A DNA stretch of 64,000 nt, taken from positions 186,001 to 250,000 of the forward strand of contig JANTQA010000040.1 of NCBI GenBank assembly GCA_027625915.1, written 5' to 3'. Below the pieces are notes generated by a model that was not told the DNA's origin, did no database searches, and saw nothing but the letters and a program-made list of their open reading frames with translations. The stretch is from Anaeramoeba flamelloides (Eukaryota; Metamonada; Anaeramoebidae). The position numbers and the translations under genes were made by a program. Of the stretch, positions 55,101 through 64,000 are shown piece after piece. Position 1 is the first letter of the stretch; every line of letters begins with the position of its first letter.

Positions 55101-58100
55101 TATTCATAATAAAAACAAACAAATCTCATTAACATAGACAAAAATAGAATCTTTTATCAAAAATACAAAACACAAAACACTGATTTATATCCGATCTGTA
55201 AAAATAGTACTGAAAAAAAATTTTTATGGGTATCAACCAAAAAAAGAAGAATTTTTAAGAATAGAATGCACTTTACCAAGTCATTTAAGGATAGCATCAA
55301 ACATTCTTGAAAATGGGTTTGAATTTCCTGGTTTTGAAACATTTTGCTATCAATTATTTGAATCACAAATTAAAATGCATTTCAGATTTATGATTGATAT
55401 TCGCATGAGCGGGGGTAATTGGATTAAATTACCCAAAGGCCAATACAAAGTGCGTTCAAATGAATTGAAAGAAAGTCATTGCCAATTGGAATGTGATATC
55501 AATTGGAAAAAAATTTATGCCTTTTCAAATAAGGGGAAATGGCAAAAAATTTCATTATTAAGGGTATTAATTTTTCATGTTCAATGTTATGGCGAGACGG
55601 GCAAACACCCACTTCCCCATAAAGACCAAGTAATTCAAATTTCAAATATAATTACTTACCGTTCCTCATTGACCAAGGATCGTAAACGTAATCAAAATAT
55701 TAATAAACATACACAAAATGATGAAAATAACAATGAAAACGAAATGGAAATTGAAAAGGAAAAAGAAAAAGAAAAGGAACAAGAACAGGAACAAGAACAA
55801 AAACAAGATCAGGAAAACGAAAAGGAAAACAACATTAATTATGTAAATAAAAACCAAAACCTAAATAATAAAAATAAAAACGATCTAAATAAATTAAAAA
55901 TTAATATCCAATTTTCAAATTCTGAAATTTTCTCATCATCGCAAAACGAAGGCAACTATTTTAACGAAATCTTAAATTCGAACCCAGAAAATACAAAAAC
56001 GCCATTTGATAATAATTCATACGAACAATATCATTTTGTACTCGGAAATTGCTTTCAGCAACCAGGGGTAAATATAATCAAATTTAAAACGGAGGAATCG
56101 TTACTAAAGGCATGGAGAGAATTTTTTCTTGCTGTTGATGCGGATATTGTGGTTGGTTTCAATATGATCAATTTTTCGCTTCCATATTTGGTTGCAAGGT
56201 CTAGCACTTTAAAATTAAAAAACTTTGCATGCTTGGGAAGGATCAAAAATGAAGAAATGGAGATTGGCGAAAGGCTTACATTTTCTGGTTATAGTGGATT
56301 TCGGTATTCCAAATTGACACCATTAGTCGGGAGAGTTGAATTTGAAATCAAACAAATCGTACAATTGGATTTCAAATTAAGGCGGTATACGCTTCACACC
56401 ATTGCATTAAAGTTTTTAGGGAAGCAATACGACAACATTAATTATTCAACGATCCAGAAATTACAAAAAGGTGATTGCACAAGCAGAACACGGATTTGTA
56501 AGTATATGATTCGAGATTGCCAGATCATTTTAAATCTGTTTGACAAATTATTGATCCTAATAACATGCATCGAGCTTTCTAGGGTTGTTGGAATCCCAAT
56601 GAATTATGTTTTTAGTCGGGGTGAATCGATCAAAGTAATTTCTTTATTATTCAGGATGGCTCACCCACAAGGATATTTGATCCCGATTATTAAATCAAAC
56701 GAAATGACCCAGCACCCTGGTTCCTTGATTATTGATCCACAGGTTGGCTTTTATGAAAACCCCATTGTCACTCTTGATTACGCTTCTTTGTACCCAACGA
56801 TCATCATTTCTAATAATTTATGCTATACCTCCTTTGTGAATACCAACATCGAAGAAATGAAGAAAAAGCATTCTTTAAACCGCACCCCCGATGGCCACTA
56901 TTTTGTCAAAAAGGAACTAGTTGATGGAATTGTACCCCAGCTCTTGAGACAGCTGCTCTCTGAAAGGACCAAGACGAAACAACAGATGAAAATCGAAACA
57001 GATCCCTTAATTAAAGACATATTAAACGTGCGACAACTCGCGATAAAAAAGGCAGCAAACTCGGTTCACGGGTTCACGGGAACCCACGCAGGTAAATTGC
57101 CCTGCTTTGAGTTCAATGCTGCAGTTGTTTGGTATTCTAGAGTCATGCTACAAAATACTAGAGACTTTATTGTAAATAAATATAATATCAAAAACGGTTA
57201 TAAATATAATTCCAATGTAATTTATGGCGATTCAGTTACTTTTAATACTCCAATTTTAATACGTTCGTTAAGAAGTAATGCCAATTCTTTTAATCATGCA
57301 GATGATGAGAACCGTTATGGGAAATCCCTTTTCCAAAAAATTGATCAAACCAAAAATTATCAAATAAAAATTAGAACAATCGAATCTTTATTTCTTAAGG
57401 GGGCGATAAAAAGTTTTAATTATAAAAACAATAAACAGTATTCTCAATTATTCAATTTTCAGGTTTGGTCTTCTGGCGGCTGGTCAAATATCAATCAAAT
57501 AATTCGCCATAAAACTAGAAAAAAAATATACCGAATCCAAACCAAAGAAGGAATTGTGGATGTTACCGAGGACCATTCTTTATTGTCTTCAAATTATAAA
57601 TTACTCAAACCAAAACAATGTAATAAGAAGACACGGCTATTGCACAATTATCCAGAATTTGTTGAGAATTTTCCCTATCATTATTTAAAAAGGATATTAA
57701 ACTATACAAAATTACAAAAAATATTGATCAATGATAACAGCAAGAATAATAATTCTAATCATGTTACAAAAAATACATTGGAAAAAACTGAAATTAAGGG
57801 ATTAAAATTATATTTTGAAGATCAAATCTCCATGGCTAAATGCTATTTTTTTTTTAAGCTGCTATTTAAAAATTTAATAAATATTTCAATTTTTATCGAA
57901 AAGCAATATTTTATTTTCCAATATATTTACCTTAATAATAATTACAAGGGCAGTAATGTTGATAGCAACAATAGTAATGGTACAATTGATAGCAATGATA
58001 GTAACGATACAATTGATATTAATGATAGTGAATATAACGATGGTAATGATGATTTGAATTTAAAAATAATATCATTGGGCTATTCAAATAATTATGTATA

Positions 58101-59202
58101 TGACATTGACACCGTTTATGGGAATTTTCAAGCTGGTATTGGATCTTTAATAGTCAAAAATACAGATTCTGTAATGATCGATTTTGGGGAAATTTCATTA
58201 GAGGAGTCGATACAATATGGCCACGAAATTGCAGAAAGTGTTACACAACAATACCCAGATCCAGTACAATTGGAATATGAAAAGGTATATTATCCATATT
58301 TATTAATAGCAATCAAACGATATGCAGGGCTATTATGGGAAACTTCGGAGAATTATGAAATGCTAGACGCTAAAGGCATTGAATGCGTTCGAAGGGATAG
58401 TTGCTTATTAGTGAAAAATGTAATTGAAAATATTTTGATAAAATTAATGATCAATAGGGATTTAAATGGGGCAATAAATTACGTGAAAAGAATAATTAGT
58501 GATTTATTAAGAAACAAACTTGACTTATCTCAATTAATAATAACCAAAGGCATTTCAAGGCCAGAATATAAAAATAAACAGCCACATGTTGAATTAACAG
58601 AAAAAATTAAAATCAGAGAACCAGGCTTCCAACCATTACTTGGTGATAGAATACCTTACGTCGTATCATGTGGAATCAAGGGAATGAGGACTTATGATAC
58701 CGCTGAAGACCCAGTTTTTTTATTGAAACATGGGAAAGCAATAGATGCAAATTTTTACATTTGGAACCAGATCGCAAACCCAATCACTAGAATCTTCCAG
58801 CACTTGTTAAACAAGCCCTCACAATTATTAGTCGGCAAACATACCAATTCTTTGACAAAAATTGTAAATTCCCAAGTTTCAGATGGCATAATGAAATATA
58901 CTAAACTCAAAACCACCTGTATTTGTGAAAAATTTACAGTCAAAGATCCAAAAAAGCTTGTTTGTAAATCCTGTAAAAAAATCGCACCAAAAATTTATCA
59001 AGACCGCTTAAATGAACTGATGGAATTAGAGGGCGAATTCAATATTCTATGGACAAAATGTCAAAGATGCCAATATTCAATGCATAAGAAAATTATTTGC
59101 AACAATTATGATTGCCCCATTTTTTATCGCCGGATGAATGTACAACGATTATTAAAAAGAGCCTCAAGAGAGATAAGTAAATTTGAATATTTGGATTGGT
59201 AA
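49126..59202 (+). CDS. POLD1: DNA polymerase delta catalytic subunit-like, intein-containing, exonuclease motifs lost
   Basis: Two exons, 49126-49533 and 55138-59202, give a 1490-residue precursor and about 1180 residues without the intein (human POLD1: 1107). Exon 1 has 'PVIRVFGVTKKGNSVLAHVH'. Exon 2 opens just upstream of 'FYGYQPKKEEFLRI' and 'HFRFMIDIRMSGGNWIKLP', so no residues are missing at the junction (donor GTAAGT, acceptor ATAG, phase 0). Motif A is 'TLDYASLYPTI' and motif C is YGD/TDSVM, split by the intein. The C-terminus has a CysB-type cluster ('CQRCQYSMHKKIIC' plus Cys-Pro) as in eukaryotic delta polymerases. Odd points: ExoI is F-His-V-Gln (282-284) instead of Asp-x-Glu and the ExoII Asp is Ser483, while ExoIII Tyr592/Asp596 is kept. 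Motif B has His for Tyr (NSVHG), and CysA starts CxC, not CxxC. A Glu/Lys/Asn/Gln-rich insert lies at 55675-56030. It could be a specialised paralogue, not the replicative enzyme. Confidence 0.92.
50420..50830 (+). repeat. Dispersed repeat R5, copy 2 (inside POLD1 intron)
   Basis: Partner of 17580-18060, sharing 'aggtaatagagta' or similar, 'gggatttttggat', 'tattttgaagtaatctcact', 'tcacaaatattta' and 'catttcttgaaattta' in order. Confidence 0.55.
51131..52082. mobile_element. Fold-back element: two 0.42-kb inverted arms around a 0.1-kb loop
   Basis: The left arm, 51131-51552, starts 'ggcgaaatttggcaaatt' and ends at 'gactagt'. The right arm, 51657-52082, starts 'actagtc' and ends 'aatttgccaaatttcgcc'. 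The arms match almost base for base, including 'aaaacgccaaaagccggttt' against its mirror 'aaaccggcttttggcgtttt' (give or take one A), with small differences only near the loop and outer end. A short ATT lies outside each end. No coding sequence. It looks like a fold-back or large MITE-type DNA element. Being transcribed within an intron, it could form a long RNA hairpin (inference). Confidence 0.85.
52930..53160 (-). repeat. Dispersed repeat R2, copy 3 (reverse orientation, POLD1 intron)
   Basis: The reverse complement shows 'cttgacaaagaatattt', 'caactaattttacca', 'taaaccaaaataaat' and 'tttatttgaatttatcagta' in the same order as 3100-3330. Confidence 0.45.
55675..56030 (+). repeat. Low-complexity insert within the POLD1-like exonuclease domain
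   Basis: In-frame codons for Asn, Glu, Lys and Gln repeats ('EKEKEKEKEQEQEQEQKQ' in the middle) and then an Asn/Ser-rich stretch, placed between ExoI and the 'FVLGNCFQQPG' segment. POLD1 of other eukaryotes has only a short loop here. It is probably a disordered surface loop, and similar Glu/Lys runs occur in the 5037-6371 gene. Confidence 0.8.
57232..58161 (+). other. Intein inserted in the YGD/TDS catalytic motif of the POLD1-like protein
   Basis: A 310-residue in-frame insertion (precursor residues 835-1144) lies exactly between Asp of 'VIYGD' and Thr of 'TDSVMIDFG'. Block A is 'SVTFNTPILIRSL' with nucleophile Ser1. 'WSSGGWSNINQIIRHKTRKK' leads to block B, 'VDVTEDHSLLSS' (Thr112, His115). 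Block F is 'NYVYDIDTVYGNFQAGIG' (Asp291, Asp293) and block G is 'SLIVKN' with terminal Asn310, followed by extein Thr. The penultimate residue is Lys, not the usual His, and block F lacks its usual His. No LAGLIDADG motif is visible between B and F; 'DQISMAKCYFFFKLLF' looks like the segment after the endonuclease in related inteins. A Ser/Asn/Asp-rich run at 57950-58050 fills that region. The edges are not GT-AG, so a spliceosomal intron is excluded. Inteins at this site are known from archaeal and giant-virus B-family polymerases. Confidence 0.93.
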
Positions 59203-59256
59203 TTAACACTTGATTCTATCGATATTTATCGGCAATAGTTTTCTTCAAAAATAAAT

Positions 59257-59301
<45 letters not shown>

Positions 59302-62300
59302 TTGCGCAATATGTGAATCAAATATATATATTTGAAAAGAAAAAGTATTATAGGCAAATTTATTTTTTGAGTGAGCGAATAAGCAAACGAAATTATTTCG
59401 TGGATCTAAGAAATTTCGAAAAATGCTTCATTTTTGTGATTTCTTTGCAACTGAATAATTTATCATAAATTACGAATACATCCCGAAACAATTCATAAAT
59501 CAAATAACATTACCATCAAGTTAAATCAAGAAATAAAGAAAGAGAAAGTTGGGAGAAAGATTGAAAAATTACAGAGAAATTCGTTTTTTTTTTTTTTTTT
59601 TTTTAGTACTCTGTTACTTTCTTTTGAACCATTTAACAAAACAATTACCAACCATATTTAGATCATTAAAAGAGATACTTATATCCAAAATTTAATGTTT
59701 TGAAGTTACTTATTGGCTATGATTTTTGATGTTTGAGAATATATTTTCTTTTAAATAAGTTCATTTATAAACATTGTGGTTTTATTTCCAGGCTTGAATT
59801 CCATCTAAAGATTTAAAAAAACAAAAAAATTTCAATAGCAATTTATATAATATAAAGAGCACTTTAACTAGTTTGAAAAAAAATTATTATTTTTTTAAAT
59901 ATATATGTATATTTATATCTATAATCAAAAATTTAATAAAAAGAATAAACTCATTTTATTAAAACAGCAACAACAATAATAATAAAACAATTTTTTTTTT
60001 AAAGATTAAATATTTTTAAAAATAAATAAAATTAATATTCTGCCTTTCATAACAAATTAAAATAAATAATAAAAAAAAAATAAAAAATCCATTTCATAAA
60101 TTGGTGAATAGTTATTTTTTTTGTTTAAAAAATTTAATTCTTTATATTTTTACAAAATATTAAATTTTGAAAAACTAATTATAGTTTAAAATGATTAAGT
60201 AACGCATTTAAGGGTGGTGACAAGATGATCGGAAAAAAATGAAAACTGGATATTTTCAAAAAATGGGGTTTTAGAAATTTGAATAGGAATATTTTTTTTT
60301 CTATAAATATCGTTTAATATTTTTGAATTTTCTTGTAATAGATAAAAATTACATTTAGTTCAATGAAATTATTGTTTCTAAACGTTATAAATTATTTCCT
60401 AGAAAGCGGGAAAAATTTATTTAAAAAATATCTTGATTAAATACGATCTTCAAAAAAGTATTTAAATATCCAAAATCATTAACTACCATACATCGGTTCT
60501 TGGTAATAATTCAATTTGTTTTATTCGTATGTTATTACATAAATAAAAGATATTAAAATTTCTGATCTCGATTTTATCTGATATTTTTTCGAGGTGAAAA
60601 TTACATGTTTATTATTTTCTTTTTGATTGAAAAAATCGTTTTCATAACTTGTATAATCTCAACAAAATTTACAATATAATTAAAAACATATAACTGCATT
60701 TGATTGTTTAAAAAATCATTTTACCCTTTACATATTTCCAGTTTTTTATTGAAATTGGCCATACATTGTTTTCACCAAAAAAAACTGTTATTTTTTTTTT
60801 TCATTTTTTGGAAATATTTCAACAAATATATTTTAAAATAAATACCTTAGCCAAGGATTCAATCAGCATTAATATTAAACTTAATTCCGTTTTATAACAA
60901 ATTAATGAACACTCCACTAATAGAGATTGATTTTTTATGAAATGTAAAAAAAAATTACCCACTTTTTTGGAAATACCTTATTCAATAAATTCAGAAATTT
61001 ATTTTAACAGATTCAAAAGAAATAAAAGAAAGTGGTCATATAATTAAATGAAAATTTAAAATTTTCAACAAATAAAAACCTTAAAAAGAATTACCATAAT
61101 AGGATTTTCATCGAAAATTGGAAATAATTTTGATATTTCAGAAATATTTTATCATTTTTTTTTTTTTTTTTTTTTTTTTTTTGATTTCTTTTTTCCAGTT
61201 TTATAATAGTTTTATATGAGATCAAAAAAAAATATTTTGATTGATGAAGAGAGAAAACTTATTATCTATGAAAAAAGGGTATAAAAAAGACTTTAGAAAT
61301 ATAATCACTAAGTTTTAAAAGATTCCAGAATAAAAAATTTATTTAATTAAAAAAAAATTATAATAATTATTTTAAACTTGAAAAAATTGGAATTTCCGGA
61401 ATTTAAAATATTTTTTCATTTTTTTAAAGTAGTATTGAATTAAAAAAATGAAATAAGAAAGGTAAAAAAAACCAGTAAGATAAAAAATTGATACTAAATT
61501 ACCTTTCTAAATTCTTGGAAAAGTCAACTTTAATGGAAAAAAATATTTTTAATTTGATTATTTTAAATTAGTAATTAAAAACACAATTTTAATTTGATAC
61601 AAGGTCGATATAAACCCATCATTTAAGAGTACCATAAAGTTTTTACGAGTATTTCTCAATTTTTAAAATATTTTCAAACAAATACAATAAAATTCAAATT
61701 AATAATAAAAAAAATATAAAAATATTTTATAATAACTTATTCTAAATAATAACATTTGGTTGTTTATACACATGAAATATTTGAAAAAAAATATTAAAAG
61801 ATCATTTAAATTTGTAGAAAATTAAAACATTATTGAATACAAATAGGGTGTTCAATTTTTTTCGAATCTTCAATAATTAAGGAAAGAGTAACATTTTACT
61901 TTTTTTAAAAGTTTTATTTGTAAGCACCTTACTAAAAAAAGATTTTTTGAATGCCAACAGATAGTGAAACTTTGAAAAAATTACCATTATAAGTTACTTT
62001 ATTTGTGAAAAGAAGTAAAATTGACCAGGATTAAATCTATAATTTTTCAATTTTTTGGGAATATTTTTTTTATGATCAAATTTTTAGTTTTATTAAATTT
62101 GGTTTTGAATTTCTAGATGTGTTTATACAAGTGATTGAAATTAACCATAGAAGAAACCAAAAAAATAGACCTTAAGAGAGAAAGTGAATATTTTTAAACA
62201 AATCTTTTCTTTGCGAAGAACCAAACAAATTATAATAATCACCATTCCAATTAAATTTGTTGAAATCAAAAAAACCCAAGAAAAAAAAAAAAAAAAAATC

Positions 62301-63779
62301 TAAAAAAATTGAAATCATAATTTAGAATTATTTTGAGTTTTCATCAAATTTCCTAATAACTAAAAAATAATTTTGTTATATTAAAGGAATTCAACATAAA
62401 TCTTTATTTATGAAGTAAAGAATTAAAAAATAACCAATTTTCTGAACTAAAACTAGAATTAGATGAATTTAATTAGAATTAAAATTTAAATAAATTGGTG
62501 AAATTCTTTTAAAATAAGGAAGTAATTTGTTAATTAACAATTTTTCAAATAAAAAAATTTTTTCGTGGATGAATTCAAAATAGAACTAAATAAAAAAGAA
62601 GCAATTGTATTAAATGTAATCGCTAAAATCAAGAAATAAATGATTTTTATTTATTATTTCTTGATAAATTTTGAATTTTTTCTTTTACAATTGTTTAACA
62701 CGCACGGAACTTTATTTTACTAGGATATATTTCACACTTCATTTTTTTTTTTCAAAAAAATACACTTTAATAGTACAAGAAATGATTGTTAATATTCCAT
62801 TTTCGTAAAAAAAGTGATACATAGATTGGTTAAAGTATAAGCATCTTGAAATGAAATATTTTGTTTTTTTTTTAGAGATTTTGGCATATACGTAGTATTA
62901 TAATTTCTGGAATGAGAATTTCAAATATATAGAATTATGCAAATGATATTATTGAATTTTTAGTAGTTCGTCATCTATATTCTTATATTGCTCTACCTTT
63001 TGTTTGTCAATAAACATTTTTTTGATTTTTTTTTTTTGTTATTTTAGACTTATTAATATTCTTTCTCCTTTTTTAATCATTCCATTTCTTCCCAAATATC
63101 ACCACTTGTAATTACTTTTTTTTTTTTTGTTATAAAAAATTAAAAAATTAAAAAATGCCAAATAAATATTTACAAATTTACAAATTCTCAAAATCCTGTT
63201 ACAAGTTTTAGAAATACCAGTAAGCGACTTCAATTATTTTTACCAAATTAATATCAATTTATTCACAACAAGGAATCTTTTTTTTTTTTTTGATGGAAAA
63301 CAAATTCATAAATTGAAACGAATTTTAATTAAAAATTCAGTGTGAACATGTAAAATCAATAAAAAATGTAAATAATAAGACTGACCTTTTCATTGATCTT
63401 GGATATTGGAATTTTATGGTAAGAAAAAATCAAACTAGAAAACTAACTTCTTAAGGATTATTCATAATTTATGGTCTAATTTAACTCTTTTTATAACCAA
63501 AATCATATTTATTGAATGAAAAGAATGATGGATTAAGAAATCTTGATCCCGTGGTAATTTTAAATTTATGTTATTTTTCAAAATTTTGAGTTGGATACAT
63601 ACATTTTTGGACAAATTTGGTTTATTTTTCATTTTTTACTACGTTTCATTCAATGACGCAAAAAATAAGAACTTATTTCCTTTCCTTTCTATCCAATTAA
63701 TATTCTTTCTAATTTGCATTATTTATTTTTGAATTAATTTTTTTATGAGAGTATTTTCAAAATAACGAAATTCCTAAAT
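59203..63779. other. Intergenic, downstream of POLD1-like gene, no gene recognised
   Basis: Very A/T-rich. It holds an (AT) microsatellite at 59258-59296 and several poly(T)/poly(A) tracts (for example 61157-61182). No frame longer than about 70 codons and no family resemblance. Confidence 0.6.
59258..59296. repeat. (AT)n microsatellite, about 20 units
   Basis: A perfect AT dinucleotide run 55 bases after the polymerase stop codon, probably within its 3' untranslated region. Confidence 0.95.
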
Positions 63780-64000
63780 AAAAAATTTTTTTATTGTAAC
63801 ATCTATATTACATTTTTATAACAATATTTCCTTTTAAGGATGATTTTTTCAATGATTTTTTGAAAAAATATTATTATAACTGGATTCTAACATTTTACAA
63901 ATTTAATAACAAATATTATAACAAACATGTATGTTATAAAAGTTTTTATTATATTTTTTTTAACATTTAAAACCTTTAAAACACCTTTACAACACGTTTT
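63780..64000 (+). repeat. Dispersed repeat R6, copy 2, cut by the window edge
   Basis: Partner of 4140-4380 with the same series of 'taacatctatat', 'tataacaa', 'ataacaaatat', 'tatgttataa' and 'acacgttt'. It continues beyond the window. Confidence 0.45.

Larger units (their letters stand above)
49534..55137 (+). other. 5.6-kb spliceosomal intron of the POLD1-like gene
   Basis: Begins GTAAGT after 'FKKTLD' and ends CATTAACATAG before 'TKIESFIKN', phase 0. Alignment with the known POLD1 domain order leaves no room for another exon. The intron is filled with repeats: R5 (50420-50830), a large fold-back element (51131-52082) and R2 in reverse (52930-53160). No nested gene was recognised; the small frames inside are Phe/Lys/Asn-rich noise. 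Confidence 0.88.

Noticed and set aside
57229-58164. The insertion in the polymerase motif as a retained spliceosomal intron
   Set aside because: The block is open throughout, starts TCA and ends AAT with no GT-AG at the exact junctions, and contains ordered intein motifs.
49126-59202. The polymerase as an integrated giant-virus gene
   Set aside because: Its N-terminal domain, CysB cluster and long spliceosomal intron are those of eukaryotic POLD1; only the intein points to viral or archaeal relatives.

Overview
The window looks like a very AT-rich nuclear contig from an anaerobic protist. Intergenic DNA is mostly A/T homopolymer, while the conserved coding exons are clearly richer in G and C. 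The evidence for a eukaryote is spliceosomal GT-AG introns that can be assigned in three genes, eukaryote-only families (DENN, POLD1), Lys/Glu/Asn-rich low-complexity inserts, and Tc1/mariner-type and LINE-type elements. A pyruvate:ferredoxin oxidoreductase (PFO) with a basic, organelle-type N-terminal extension indicates an anaerobe with hydrogenosome-like organelles. Anaeramoeba is my best guess for the genus, but this is inference and no marker here proves it. The standard genetic code fits every gene read.

Layout. 1-5036: repeat-rich, no gene seen. 5037-6371 (+): intronless gene with a putative papain-like protease head, a charged coiled coil and a C-terminal IBR-like zinc domain. 11065-17389 (-): four-exon DENN-domain gene (uDENN, cDENN, dDENN, then an Asn/Lys-rich tail). 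19991-23591: a 3.6-kb Tc1/mariner-type transposon whose decayed transposase carries two apparent introns. 23721-29131: a cluster of palindromic MITEs and a 3.5-kb relative holding a truncated transposase and a 65-bp tandem array. 30417-31574 (+): secreted or luminal, tail-anchored NAD-dependent epimerase-like protein. 31716-31997: a 5'-truncated LINE copy with a 15-bp target-site duplication. 36225-41085 (-): four-exon PFO. 41086-49125: gene-poor, three more MITEs. 49126-59202 (+): two-exon DNA polymerase delta catalytic subunit with a 5.6-kb intron. 59203-64000: no gene seen.

The most notable locus is the polymerase gene. A 310-residue in-frame insertion splits the catalytic YGD/TDS motif exactly between Asp and Thr and has intein features: Ser1, a TEDH block B, a block F-like segment, a terminal Asn and Thr at +1. 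It has no recognisable LAGLIDADG endonuclease and carries a host-like Ser/Asn/Asp-rich insert. The same polymerase has lost three of the four acidic residues expected for its 3'-5' exonuclease, and its palm motif B is altered, while the polymerase Asp residues of motifs A and C are kept. The gene therefore looks like a proofreading-dead, protein-splicing-dependent POLD1 or POLD1 paralogue.

The host genes have no obvious pathway link to one another. They cover replication or repair, energy metabolism, Rab-type membrane traffic, ubiquitin biology and glycan metabolism. Much of the rest is at least six low-identity dispersed repeat groups plus MITEs, which also fill the long introns. All repeat pairings were found by eye.
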